Source of the DNA: Pontibacter sp. SGAir0037
GTDB lineage: Bacteria > Bacteroidota > Bacteroidia > Cytophagales > Hymenobacteraceae
Direction: 5' to 3'
Length of the DNA: 64,000 nt
Assembly: GCF_005491705.1 (NCBI RefSeq)
Contig: NZ_CP028092.1
Location: 1,364,001 to 1,428,000 of the forward strand
Part shown: positions 44,057-53,016 of the stretch, one piece after another
How positions within the stretch are numbered: the first letter of the stretch is position 1
Layout of the letters: each line of letters opens with the position of its first letter
The notes under the pieces: generated by a model
What the model was told of the DNA's origin: nothing
Seen by the model: only the letters and a program-made list of their open reading frames with translations
Databases searched by the model: none
Made by a program: the position numbers and the translations under genes

Positions 44057-44707
44057 ATGGCACTTACACACAACATCGCCAGTATTCGGAAAAACTACAG
44101 CATGCAGGCGCTTGATGAGGCTTCTGTAGCCCCAAATCCGATAGAGCAGTTTAATACCTGGCTCGACGAGGCAATTAAAGCCGAAGCTGCTGAACCTACT
44201 GCTCTGGTACTCTCCACTGTTAATGCAGCCGGCCGGCCTTCGTCACGGGTAGTTCTGCTGAAGGATGTTTCGGAGCAGGGCTTTACTTTTTTTACGAACT
44301 ATGAAAGCCGTAAAGGAAGTGAGCTGGCGCAGAACCCTTTTGCTGCCATTACCTTTTTCTGGCCTGTGCTGGAGCGCCAGGTACGTATAGAAGGGCGTGT
44401 GGTAAAAGCGGCTGAGGAAGTTTCTGAACACTATTTTCATAGCAGGCCAACCGGGAGCCAGATTGGTGCCTGGGCTTCGCCCCAGAGCCAGGTAATTGCT
44501 GGACGGGAAGTACTCGAAGCTTCTGATAAAAAGTTTACCGAGCAGTTTTCCGGTTTAGATGAAATTCCAAGACCCCCGCATTGGGGTGGCTATGTGCTGC
44601 AACCTGACCGGCTGGAATTCTGGCAAGGCAGGCAAAACCGCCTGCACGACCGCATCCTGTACGAACTGGAAAACCAGGTCTGGCAATTGAAACGCCTGGC
44701 ACCCTGA
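44057..44707 (+). CDS. pdxH: Pyridoxamine/pyridoxine 5'-phosphate oxidase
   Basis: PdxH makes pyridoxal 5'-phosphate from PNP/PMP using FMN and oxygen. The protein (216 aa from the ATG at 44057) has the FMN site RPSSRVVLLKDVSEQGFTFF, the YESRKGSELAQNP segment, the SRPTGSQIGAWAS motif and the C-terminal PLP-site pattern ending in W-Q..R-HDR. Length is typical. A longer start at 44036 would add 7 residues not seen in the family. Confidence 0.95.
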   Translation: MALTHNIASIRKNYSMQALDEASVAPNPIEQFNTWLDEAIKAEAAEPTALVLSTVNAAGRPSSRVVLLKDVSEQGFTFFTNYESRKGSELAQNPFAAITFFWPVLERQVRIEGRVVKAAEEVSEHYFHSRPTGSQIGAWASPQSQVIAGREVLEASDKKFTEQFSGLDEIPRPPHWGGYVLQPDRLEFWQGRQNRLHDRILYELENQVWQLKRLAP

Positions 44708-44765
44708 TCCTTTAATTCCAAATAACCGGCTTATAAACATTAATTCTAACCCCTAACTTTCCTGA

Positions 44766-46064
44766 ATGGCCGAAATACTCCCTTTCAGAGCCTGGCGCTA
44801 CAGCAATGAACTAACTCCTGACATGGAGTCCCTTACGTCTCCCCTTTTTGATGTAGTAACGGCCAAACAGCGGGAAGCACTTTATCAGAACCAGCTAAAC
44901 AGTATCCATTTGTCTGTGCCGCGCGGTAGCTCTCCGGCTGACGATGCTGCCAGACTTTTGCAGCACTGGAAAGACAGCCGTATTATAAAGCAGGACGGCC
45001 TGCCGGGCATATACGTTTACTACCAGTATTATCGCTTGCCAGGAAGTACAAAAGAGTACTGCCGCAAGGGCTTTATATGCAATATAAAAACCTACGACTG
45101 GAGCGAAGGCATTCTGCTTCGGCATGAAAACACCATTCCAAGCGCAGTAAACGACCGGATTGCACTTCTGGAAAAAACTTTACTGAATTCCAGCCCCACT
45201 CATGGCTTATACACCGATCCGGATTTTATACTGGAACAGTACATGGATGAGTGTATACAGTCGCCGCTTTATGAGACGGAGGATTACCAGGGCGTGAGGG
45301 ATGTGCTGGGAGTGATCCACGACCTGAAGGTGATTCGTTTGTTCCTGGATACGCTTCTCGATAAAAAAATTTTACTGGCAGACGGGCACCACCGCTACGA
45401 AGGTTCTTTAGAGTACCGCAAAAAGATGCTGGCCCAACATCCGCACCACACTGGCTTTGAGGCATACAATTACCACATGATGTATCTGACTAACACGGAG
45501 TCGGATGATTTACGGATATTGCCAACACACAGGCTTCTCAAGGATATAGCAATGACGGATGAAGCCTTCCTGGAAGAACTCCGTCAGTATTTTGTTGTTA
45601 CTCCCAAAGAAGATCCGAACGAGTTAAATGAGGTGATTGTTGGAAAGCAATGGGCATTTGGTTTATACCTGAGCGGGAATGCTTACAAGCTGCGCCTCAA
45701 GCCGGAGGTTCACCCGCTCATCGATTGGAACTTTCCGCCTGAAGTAAAGGCGCTAGACCTGACGGTGATGCATTATTTTATTTTTGAAAAGATTTTGGGT
45801 ATCGTTCGCTCAGCACAGCGTAAATATGCTGGTTTGCAGTTCGAACGCAACTTCACAACTTGTATACGCGCAGTAGATACCGGAGAAGCCAGGCTGGCTC
45901 TCATCACAAATGAAATTTCGATGGACGAGGTGAAACAAGTGTGCTACAGTGGCAGCCTGATGCCTCAGAAATCAACATTTTTTTACCCGAAGGTGATCTG
46001 CGGATTCCTTTTTAGCTCTATTAAAGAAGATGAATTTAACGCGGCCGCTGATTCTTGCCTCTAA
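44766..46064 (+). CDS. DUF1015 family protein
   Basis: The protein has 432 aa with the family start ILPFRAWRY, the block SRIIKQDGLPGIYVYYQ, and the strongly conserved LADGHHRYEGSLEYR. DUF1015 proteins are widespread and of unknown function; they have been proposed as SpoU-methylase-associated or kinase-like in some annotations, without proof. The end overlaps the start of maf by 35 bases, so the two genes are translated from the same transcript. Confidence 0.9.
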   Translation: MAEILPFRAWRYSNELTPDMESLTSPLFDVVTAKQREALYQNQLNSIHLSVPRGSSPADDAARLLQHWKDSRIIKQDGLPGIYVYYQYYRLPGSTKEYCRKGFICNIKTYDWSEGILLRHENTIPSAVNDRIALLEKTLLNSSPTHGLYTDPDFILEQYMDECIQSPLYETEDYQGVRDVLGVIHDLKVIRLFLDTLLDKKILLADGHHRYEGSLEYRKKMLAQHPHHTGFEAYNYHMMYLTNTESDDLRILPTHRLLKDIAMTDEAFLEELRQYFVVTPKEDPNELNEVIVGKQWAFGLYLSGNAYKLRLKPEVHPLIDWNFPPEVKALDLTVMHYFIFEKILGIVRSAQRKYAGLQFERNFTTCIRAVDTGEARLALITNEISMDEVKQVCYSGSLMPQKSTFFYPKVICGFLFSSIKEDEFNAAADSCL

Positions 46065-46608
46065 TTCTCCCAGGCGCAAAGAGCTCCTTTCACAACTGGG
46101 CCTTGCTTTTACAATACAGGTAAAAGAAGTTGCAGAAGATTTTCCCCTAACTTTGCAGCGTGAGCAGGTGGCGGAGTTTCTGGCTTCCCATAAAGCAGAT
46201 GCTTACCGGCTGGATTTAAGTGATGAGGCTCTGATAACTGCTGATACTATTGTGTGCCTTAGCGAACGGATTTTAAATAAGCCTGCTTCTTATGCCGAAG
46301 CCTTTGAAATGCTGCAGGCGTTATCCGGCAAAGCGCATGAGGTAATTACTGGAGTGTGTATCCTGACAAGTAAACAAAAAACAGTGTTTCATGATGTGAC
46401 TAAGGTTTATTTTAAAGCTTTAACTGACGATGAAATAGCGTACTATATCAACACTTGCAAACCCTACGACAAGGCTGGTGCCTATGGTATACAGGAATGG
46501 ATTGGGATGGTTGGCATAGAGAAAATAGAAGGTTCTTACTTTAACGTAGTGGGGCTACCGGTTCAAAAGCTGTATCAACAGCTGGTTAAATTAAAAATTA
46601 TCAATTAG
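46030..46608 (+). CDS. maf: Maf family nucleotide pyrophosphatase
   Basis: The 192-aa protein begins LILASNSPRRKELLSQLGL, the Maf signature, and has the TADTIVCL and KAHEVITGVCI motifs and GAYGIQEWIG. Maf enzymes hydrolyse non-canonical or dTTP/UTP nucleotides to limit misincorporation and can act in septum control. It starts inside the DUF1015 gene (35-base overlap in another frame). No signal peptide. Confidence 0.93.
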   Translation: MNLTRPLILASNSPRRKELLSQLGLAFTIQVKEVAEDFPLTLQREQVAEFLASHKADAYRLDLSDEALITADTIVCLSERILNKPASYAEAFEMLQALSGKAHEVITGVCILTSKQKTVFHDVTKVYFKALTDDEIAYYINTCKPYDKAGAYGIQEWIGMVGIEKIEGSYFNVVGLPVQKLYQQLVKLKIIN

Positions 46609-46623
46609 AAATGAGAAAGATAT

Positions 46624-46704
46624 GGATAAGGGGAAAGTGCCTGATTTATGAATCAGAATTTCGTATTAACTCACCCTATGTAACTATAGTGTTTCCTCTT
46701 ATCC
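46624..46704. terminator. Long-loop hairpin after maf
   Basis: GGATAAGGGGAAA (46624-46636) pairs with TTTCCTCTTATCC (46692-46704) with one G-U pair. A smaller hairpin (CTGATT/AATCAG, 46641-46656) lies in the loop. It may be a terminator or an mRNA structure before the next gene. Confidence 0.4.
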
Positions 46705-46726
46705 GGCTTTAGATTAAAATAACAAC

Positions 46727-47911
46727 ATGTCTTTTATTAAATTATACTTAGCTCCTGGTAAAGAGCACTCTTTAAAACGATTTCACCCCTGGGTCTTTTC
46801 CGGGGCTATTCGAAAAGCAGACGGTGAGCCCGTTGAAGGCGATATTGTTGAAGTATATTCCAGCAAACGGGAATTTTTGGGTTTAGGCCATTATGCGCCC
46901 GGTTCTATTGCAGTGCGCATTTTTTCGTTTGAGCAGGTAGAGCCGGATTATACTTTCTGGAAAAATAAAGTACAGCAAGCCTACGATTACAGAAAGCGTC
47001 TCCACCTGATCGGCCATGAGCAAACAGATGTATATCGCCTGCTTTATGCAGAGGGCGATGGAGCACCAGGTTTAATTATTGATGTATACAAAGATACAGC
47101 CGTGGTACAGACGCATACTGTTGGCATGTATAATGCCAGGCAAATGGTAGCTCAGGCTTTACAGGAAGTGCTGGGCAGTGCTTTAAAAGCTGTATATGAT
47201 AAGAGTGCCGAATCCTTGCCTCCCAAAGCATCGGTTAAAGCAGAAAACGGCTATTTGTTCGGTGAATCATCCGGAGGTGTTGTTGTTACAGAAAATGGCA
47301 ACCAGTTTTTCGTGGACTGGGAAAGCGGCCAGAAAACCGGCTTCTTTATTGACCAGCGGGAGAACCGTGATTTGCTGGCTCGTTATTCCAAAGGTAAATC
47401 GGTGCTGAATACTTTTTGTTATACCGGAGGTTTTTCAGTGTATGCCCTGAATGCCGGAGCCAAAGAAGTGCATTCTGTGGATGTTTCTAAAAAAGCAATT
47501 GAGCTGACGGTTAAGAATGGAGAGCTGAGCCAGGCTCCTGAACGCCATGAAGCTTTTGCTATGGATACGTTTGAATTTCTGAAGGGCAAAGAGGAACGAT
47601 ATGATGTGATTATCCTGGACCCTCCTGCCTTCGCAAAAAGTCAGAACGTGCGCCATAATGCGCTGATGGGCTACAAGCGCCTGAATGCAGAGGCTATGAA
47701 AAAGATTAAACCCGGCGGGATACTCTTTACTTTCTCCTGCTCACAGGTTGTAGATAAGTATCTTTTTAGCAATACAGTAATGGCAGCCGCCATAGAAGCA
47801 GGTCGAAGCATCAAAATCATGCACCACTTGTCCCAGCCTGCCGACCACCCCATCTCTATTTTCCATCCCGAAGGAGAATACCTGAAAGGACTGGTACTGA
47901 TGGTTGACTAA
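46727..47911 (+). CDS. RlmI-like class I SAM-dependent rRNA methyltransferase
   Basis: The protein (394 aa) has an N-terminal PUA-like domain (about 1-75, HPWVFSGAIRK) and a central EEHEE-like region. The methyltransferase domain has SGQKTGFFIDQRENR, FCYTGGFSVYALNAGA for SAM binding, and the catalytic-type loop DPPAFAKS. RlmI methylates C1962 of 23S rRNA in E. coli; related enzymes share this layout. It lies 119 bases after maf. Confidence 0.9.
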   Translation: MSFIKLYLAPGKEHSLKRFHPWVFSGAIRKADGEPVEGDIVEVYSSKREFLGLGHYAPGSIAVRIFSFEQVEPDYTFWKNKVQQAYDYRKRLHLIGHEQTDVYRLLYAEGDGAPGLIIDVYKDTAVVQTHTVGMYNARQMVAQALQEVLGSALKAVYDKSAESLPPKASVKAENGYLFGESSGGVVVTENGNQFFVDWESGQKTGFFIDQRENRDLLARYSKGKSVLNTFCYTGGFSVYALNAGAKEVHSVDVSKKAIELTVKNGELSQAPERHEAFAMDTFEFLKGKEERYDVIILDPPAFAKSQNVRHNALMGYKRLNAEAMKKIKPGGILFTFSCSQVVDKYLFSNTVMAAAIEAGRSIKIMHHLSQPADHPISIFHPEGEYLKGLVLMVD

Positions 47912-47917
47912 GTTTTG

Positions 47918-48008
47918 AAGTTAGAGGGTTAAAAAGTAGATCATTGAAGAATGCGATATTTGTTAAATACAGATAACTGACTTTCTCAGCTCTCTAACCC
48001 TCTAACTT
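47918..48008. terminator. Long-loop 14-bp inverted repeat between convergent genes
   Basis: AAGTTAGAGGGTTA (47918-47931) pairs with TAACCCTCTAACTT (47995-48008) over 14 bp with a loop of 63 nt. T-rich sequence lies on both sides. It probably ends both convergent transcripts. Confidence 0.5.
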
Positions 48009-48009
48009 T

Positions 48010-49398
48010 TTAACTTCCCAGGCTTTCCTTCAGGTCCTTCGGGATTTCCATCCTAATGCGCCACTCTTTAGGGTAGTAGTTGTTTATTCTGCTCCCTATT
48101 TGTTTTGCCCACCCCAGCGGCAATTGCTTGTATTGCAGTAAAACCCAGTCGTTCCCGCCGCTGCCCAGGCTGATGTCTTCTTTGCGGAGGTAGCGCAGGG
48201 CATGTTCCAGGTCTAAGTCCACGGTTTTAAAGGCCTTTCGGTTCAGGTGCTGCGAGAGTGCAAGGGCCTGCAAAGGCTTTGTTTTTTTTCCGTTTACCTC
48301 GGCTATTTCTGTGCCAGCGTATATAACATACAGCTTCTGATAAATGTCATCAACTGCTTCAAAAATGGCCTGGGGTATAGCCGAAATTACTTCGCCATAT
48401 TGTAGAATTTCAAAATTATCCGCCTCCACCAGCCAGTTTTCCACCAGCGTTTTTTCTTTTTTTCCTGCTGCTGTCAGCTTATACTTTTTCTTTTTGGCTT
48501 TACCTATAGCAGGTTCATGCAAACCTGATTTTCGAACTACTGCCATAAAAAAACCTTCGCCCTTTACCCGGTGAGGGTAAAACCGGTAGCCGTTTATACC
48601 ATTCTGGTTTGTAGCTACAATGCCCCAGTCCGGATCCAGTGTTAAGGCAAGGCTCTCCAGGTCGTGTTGTTCTGCCAGCCAACTCATATTCTGCTCATTC
48701 TCCGACTCGTTCCAGGTGCAGGTACTATAAATTAGAATTCCTCCCGGTTTCAAAGCGTCCCATACATCCATCAGGATGCGCTGCTGCCTTTGCGAGCACA
48801 GGTTCACGTTCTCTTCCGACCATTCCTGTGTTGCCTGCGAATCTTTGCGAAACATTCCTTCTCCACTGCAGGGGGCGTCTACCACCATAACGTCGAAAAA
48901 GGCAGGAAGCTTACTGAAATCGCGCGGGTCGTTGTTGGTAACCACTACATTGCCGCTTCCCCATTTGGTTATGTTTTCAGCCAGAATATGGGAACGGCTC
49001 CGGATTACCTCATTAGAAACTAATAAGCTGTCTTCAGAAAGAAGGCTGGCGATGTGAGTAGACTTACCTCCGGGTGCACCGCACAGATCAAGTACCTGCA
49101 AGGGTGCCGTAAGATCTGTTGTTTGTACAAGCGCTTGTTCCAGAAACATAGAACTGGCCTCCTGCACATAATATGCACCTGCATGTATGCTGGGGTCTAA
49201 GGTAAACAAGGGCCTTTCCTGAAGATAGAAGCCGGTTTTACTCCAGTTAACAGGTTCCAGACTGGTGGGAATTTCTGCTTTCCGGCGGTTAATACGAATA
49301 CTTACAGGGGCTGCATCATGTAAAGCCGATTCAAAAGCGGCATATTCCTGATCCAGCATCGACTGCATGCGGGTACTGAAAGATTGAGGTAATTCCAT
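48010..49398 (-). CDS. RsmF/NOP-type rRNA cytosine-C5 methyltransferase
   Basis: The 462-aa protein has SAM motif DLCGAPGGKSTH, the PC motif DAPCSGEGMFRKD and the catalytic TC motif STCTWNESENEQ. Two cysteines in these motifs are the nucleophile and release residues of m5C methyltransferases. The C-terminal part (about 300-462) is the RsmF-type extension. It modifies 16S rRNA cytosine (inferred from the family). Start at ATG 49398; an upstream in-frame ATG at 49419 is less like the family. Confidence 0.92.
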   Translation of the reverse strand: MELPQSFSTRMQSMLDQEYAAFESALHDAAPVSIRINRRKAEIPTSLEPVNWSKTGFYLQERPLFTLDPSIHAGAYYVQEASSMFLEQALVQTTDLTAPLQVLDLCGAPGGKSTHIASLLSEDSLLVSNEVIRSRSHILAENITKWGSGNVVVTNNDPRDFSKLPAFFDVMVVDAPCSGEGMFRKDSQATQEWSEENVNLCSQRQQRILMDVWDALKPGGILIYSTCTWNESENEQNMSWLAEQHDLESLALTLDPDWGIVATNQNGINGYRFYPHRVKGEGFFMAVVRKSGLHEPAIGKAKKKKYKLTAAGKKEKTLVENWLVEADNFEILQYGEVISAIPQAIFEAVDDIYQKLYVIYAGTEIAEVNGKKTKPLQALALSQHLNRKAFKTVDLDLEHALRYLRKEDISLGSGGNDWVLLQYKQLPLGWAKQIGSRINNYYPKEWRIRMEIPKDLKESLGS

Positions 49399-49463
49399 TA
49401 TGCTGCAAAGGTAGTGCAAAAGTATTACTATCTGTTCTCAACGTAAACTAGCACAGATTTAAT

Positions 49464-49862
49464 TCAGCGGCTCTCTTTTATTTGAAGGTACTCATCTAAA
49501 ACGGGTTTATCTGCTTCGCACCAGTCGTACGAAGGCAAGGACGATAACTCCGACCATTGGTAGCTGCAGTGCTCTAAGAGTTGTACGGCTCCCTTTACAT
49601 ACTTGCAGATATAAGGAATTAGTAAAATGACTTTATCAGCGTAGGCATGCTCAACGGGAGTTAATCTTTCTAAGGGAGATATCTCTAAATTTAGCTCTTC
49701 CTTTATTTCCCTGATCAGGCATGCTTCTTCACTTTCTCCTGGTTCAATTTTGCCACCGGGAAACTCCCACAGATAAGCCTGATCTTTTGCCTGTCCTCTT
49801 TGCGTAACCAGCACACGTTCATGTTGTTCTATTATGGCGCAAGTTACTTTTACAATATCCAT
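49464..49862 (-). CDS. Nudix (MutT-like) nucleotide pyrophosphohydrolase
   Basis: The protein (132 aa) is a single Nudix domain. It has the Nudix box from GGKIEPGESEEA to REIKEELNL (the usual Gly near the end is Asn) and the MutT-like start VTCAIIEQHERVLVTQRG. It should hydrolyse oxidised (deoxy)nucleoside triphosphates such as 8-oxo-dGTP; this is inferred from the family. It is the gene before the RsmF-like gene on the same strand, with 65 bases between. Confidence 0.9.
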   Translation of the reverse strand: MDIVKVTCAIIEQHERVLVTQRGQAKDQAYLWEFPGGKIEPGESEEACLIREIKEELNLEISPLERLTPVEHAYADKVILLIPYICKYVKGAVQLLEHCSYQWSELSSLPSYDWCEADKPVLDEYLQIKESR

Positions 49863-49996
49863 CAGTATAATTGTTCTTAAATTTTGTCTATATTGCGTTA
49901 AACAGGATATATAAATATGTATGTTTAGTAATACACTTTAACCGGGAACAAGGTTGTTTCTGTAATGATTTTTCAAATGCCAGAGCAAGAACTGAA

Positions 49997-50515
49997 ATGT
50001 CTTTAAACTCTAATTACAGATATCTTTTTACTTTAAGCTCTTCGGTTGCTTTAAGTACCATGCTCCTTACCCAGGTGCTGACACTCTTGTGTTGGCGCAC
50101 GCACACTCATATACCGGTAAGCGGATATTACAGTATTACCTCCTGCCTTTTAATCTATAGCTTTGTGCTCGGCTTTTTTATCTGCTGGGTTGCAACACTG
50201 ATGACGCACGCTGCCTTACGAAGAAAGCAAATCATGCCCTTGCACTGGCATCTTAAAAGCAAAACACTGATTGATCAGCTGCCGGTACAGGTTTTTCCAA
50301 GAGCCGTTTTTTTAGGGCTGGCAGGTGTAACAATGGGATTTATAACAATATATTTCCTGAAGCTTTACGCCGTAACATACCTTCATTTTACCGAGCTGAT
50401 GCTCTTCATGCTTATGTATGCCGGGCTGTCGGGTTTCTCCGCTACGGTTGTCAGTGTTTACAGAAGTTTGGGAGACGGTGCAATTTACAGGAAAGCATCC
50501 AAATCAGATCTTTAG
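49997..50515 (+). CDS. Unknown four-helix membrane protein
   Basis: I recognise no family. The 172-aa protein has about four membrane helices (near 10-31, 45-70, 107-128 and 133-152) with a basic loop (RRKQIMPLHW) between helices 2 and 3. The frame is open upstream to 49871, but the ATG at 49997 is the first one with good coding character and leads directly into a hydrophobic helix. It stands alone between two minus-strand genes. Confidence 0.6.
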   Translation: MSLNSNYRYLFTLSSSVALSTMLLTQVLTLLCWRTHTHIPVSGYYSITSCLLIYSFVLGFFICWVATLMTHAALRRKQIMPLHWHLKSKTLIDQLPVQVFPRAVFLGLAGVTMGFITIYFLKLYAVTYLHFTELMLFMLMYAGLSGFSATVVSVYRSLGDGAIYRKASKSDL

Positions 50516-50594
50516 ATCTTGTTCCACATCTGAACTACCAGGCAGCGTATAAGTTTTTGTCTTGTAGCGTATTATTTAAGGCTGCAGCCAGTAT

Positions 50595-51584
50595 TTATTT
50601 CAGCTTTTCTTTTAAGATTTCAAACTCTACGGCAGGCGAAATTTTTTCGTACAGGATAAGGTATACAGCAGTTGTAATGGGCATGTCTACCTGCAGTTTT
50701 TTATTCAGCTCATAAATACTCTGAACTGCAAAATAACCTTCTGCCACCATGTTCATTTCAATCTGTGCTGATTTTACCGTATACCCCCTGCCAATCATAT
50801 TGCCGAAGGTCCTGTTTCTGCTGAACTGGGAATAAGCTGTAACCAATAAATCTCCCAGGTAGGCTGAGCCGCTCAACTCACGGTGCATTGGCATAATCAG
50901 GTGCAGGAAACGCTTGATTTCCTGCATGGCATTCGAAACAAGTACCGCCTGGAAGTTATCGCCATAATTCAGTCCCCGGGCTATACCGCATGCCAGTGCA
51001 ATGATATTCTTTATTACAGCACAATACTCAATGCCATCCAGATCGTCCAGCGGGTTTGCCTTTACATAGCGGTTGTTGAGCAGCTCGCAGAAGCGCCCTG
51101 CCGTCTGTATATCATGAGAACCAATGGTCAGGTAAGACTGCTTTTCCAGTGCCACTTCTTCGGCGTGGCATGGTCCGGCTATGACCAGCTGGTGGCTGTT
51201 TGGCACATGATATTCGCGCTCCAGGTATTCAGTGATCAGGATATTTTGTTTGGGAATCATTCCCTTGATGGCAGAAACCACCACCTTGCCCTCGAAAGCA
51301 TATTCCGATAAATCAGCAAGTGCCAGCTGCACAAATGCAGCTGGCACGGCCAGTATTATCCAATCAGCAACTTCCACAACAGCTTTCATGTCGTTAGAAG
51401 GCTTCACATAATGTAGGTCAAACTGAACACCGCTTAGGTAGCGCGGGTTGTGTTTATAATGAATAAGGTGTTGCACATCGTCTCTGTTGCGCATCCACCA
51501 GTGTACCTGAGACTGGTTTTCGGAAAGAATTTTTACAATGGCTGTTGCCCAGCTGCCTCCTCCTATAACTGCTACTTTTTCCAA
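50595..51584 (-). CDS. gpsA: NAD(P)H-dependent glycerol-3-phosphate dehydrogenase
   Basis: GpsA reduces dihydroxyacetone phosphate to sn-glycerol-3-phosphate for phospholipid synthesis. The Rossmann motif GGGSWATAIVKIL begins at residue 8. SAIKGMIP, GPCHAEEVA, and the catalytic Lys region YCAVIKNIIALACGI follow; the last helices contain AEGYFAVQSIYELN. The 329-aa length is normal. It is the last gene of an operon behind the TolC and adaptor genes (25 bases). Confidence 0.95.
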   Translation of the reverse strand: MEKVAVIGGGSWATAIVKILSENQSQVHWWMRNRDDVQHLIHYKHNPRYLSGVQFDLHYVKPSNDMKAVVEVADWIILAVPAAFVQLALADLSEYAFEGKVVVSAIKGMIPKQNILITEYLEREYHVPNSHQLVIAGPCHAEEVALEKQSYLTIGSHDIQTAGRFCELLNNRYVKANPLDDLDGIEYCAVIKNIIALACGIARGLNYGDNFQAVLVSNAMQEIKRFLHLIMPMHRELSGSAYLGDLLVTAYSQFSRNRTFGNMIGRGYTVKSAQIEMNMVAEGYFAVQSIYELNKKLQVDMPITTAVYLILYEKISPAVEFEILKEKLK

Positions 51585-51609
51585 ATTTTATTTTCAATTG
51601 AAACCTGCG

Positions 51610-53010
51610 CTATTGCGGGCTTTCTGCTGCAATAGCTGATTTATCTAACGTTTTAGAGTCTTTTACAGCTACTTTAGCGCCATCTTTTAAAGTAGTAGAT
51701 ACTGCCCTGAACGGACCTGACACTACCTGCTGCCCCTCGTTAATACCGCTAAGTATTTCGATATTATCAAAATCGCTGATACCTGTTTTAACCTTTACTG
51801 TTGTTACTACATTTTCTGCCTTATCGTATACAAACACAACTTCTTCAGCTGGTGTAGCTGCAGCTGCCTGCGCCTGATCTCCCTGCTGTGCCGAAGCATT
51901 ATTCTGGTCGCCTGGCTGTTCACCTGCGGCAGGAGTTGTAGTACCGCCCTGGTTTGTGCGGGTTGTAACGGCAGACAAAGGTACAGATAAAACATTACTT
52001 TTTCGCTCGGTAATAATATCTACCGAAGCTGTCATACCTGGCCGGAAAGGACGTTGGTTCTTCTGTGATAAATGCGTATAGGAGTCGTTGAGCAAACGGA
52101 TGCGCACTTCAAACTCTGTTACGGCTTCCAATGAAGTGGCGTCTTTTGCTGTGTTAGCGATAGCGGTTACCACACCTTTAAACTTTTCGTCTTTGCTGGC
52201 ATAAGAGTCCACTTCCACAATTACAGAGTCGCCCATGCCTACACGAATGATGTCGTTTTCATTCACGTTTACGCGAACTTCCATGTTGTTCAGGTTTGCA
52301 ATACGCATAATCTCAGTACCGGCCATCTGCGAAGTACCAACTACACGCTCGCCCTGCTCCACATTCAGTTTAGAAACTGTACCGCTAACAGGTGCATAAA
52401 TGGTTGTTTTGTTCAGGTTCTCACGCGCATCTTTTAAAGAGGCAAGCGCATTTTGTACGCTGAATTCCGCAGCACGTACACTCTGCTCCAGGCTAACAAT
52501 TTCCTGCTTTCCTGCCTGATAGTTGGCTTCAATCTGCTGAAAATCGGCTTCAGAAATAACTTTCTGCTGAAAAAGCTGCCTGTTTCGTTCATAGTTCTGC
52601 TCTACCTGTACCTGGTTCGCTTTCGCCTGAGCCAGGCGGGCTTTCGCCTGCGACAAGTTTGCCCGTGTCTGGTTTACGCCTGCCTGTTGCGCATCCACCA
52701 TCGACTGGTAATTGTCAGGTCGAATTCGTAAGAGCAGCTGTCCTTTCACAACCGAGTCGCCTTCTTCTACATTCAGTTCTATAATTTCACCGGAAACATC
52801 GGGGCTTATCTTCACCTCAGTTTCAGGCTGTATTTTACCTGAAGCACTTACTTTTTCAACTATCTCTACTCGTTTAGCTTCTGATAAGACAACTTCTGTG
52901 CCTTCGTCTTTGCCAACCCAACCTGCCTTTTTAGCGACTACACCCAGAACGAGTATTAATACCAGTACACCGATCAGAATTGGAATGAGTCTTGATTTCT
53001 TTCTAGCCAT
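51610..53010 (-). CDS. Periplasmic adaptor protein (MacA/RND-type efflux)
   Basis: The protein (466 aa) has an N-terminal membrane anchor (about 8-28). A lipoyl half-motif (PDVSGEIIELNVEEGD) and a long coiled-coil hairpin (about 100-210, rich in Ala/Gln/Lys repeats) come next, followed by the second lipoyl half (YAPVSGTVSKLNVEQGE) and beta-barrel domain. An Ala/Gln-rich linker at about 350-385 is unusual. It would link an inner-membrane pump to the TolC protein encoded 6 bases upstream. No pump gene is in this operon. Confidence 0.92.
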   Translation of the reverse strand: MARKKSRLIPILIGVLVLILVLGVVAKKAGWVGKDEGTEVVLSEAKRVEIVEKVSASGKIQPETEVKISPDVSGEIIELNVEEGDSVVKGQLLLRIRPDNYQSMVDAQQAGVNQTRANLSQAKARLAQAKANQVQVEQNYERNRQLFQQKVISEADFQQIEANYQAGKQEIVSLEQSVRAAEFSVQNALASLKDARENLNKTTIYAPVSGTVSKLNVEQGERVVGTSQMAGTEIMRIANLNNMEVRVNVNENDIIRVGMGDSVIVEVDSYASKDEKFKGVVTAIANTAKDATSLEAVTEFEVRIRLLNDSYTHLSQKNQRPFRPGMTASVDIITERKSNVLSVPLSAVTTRTNQGGTTTPAAGEQPGDQNNASAQQGDQAQAAAATPAEEVVFVYDKAENVVTTVKVKTGISDFDNIEILSGINEGQQVVSGPFRAVSTTLKDGAKVAVKDSKTLDKSAIAAESPQ

Positions 53011-53016
53011 GATTTA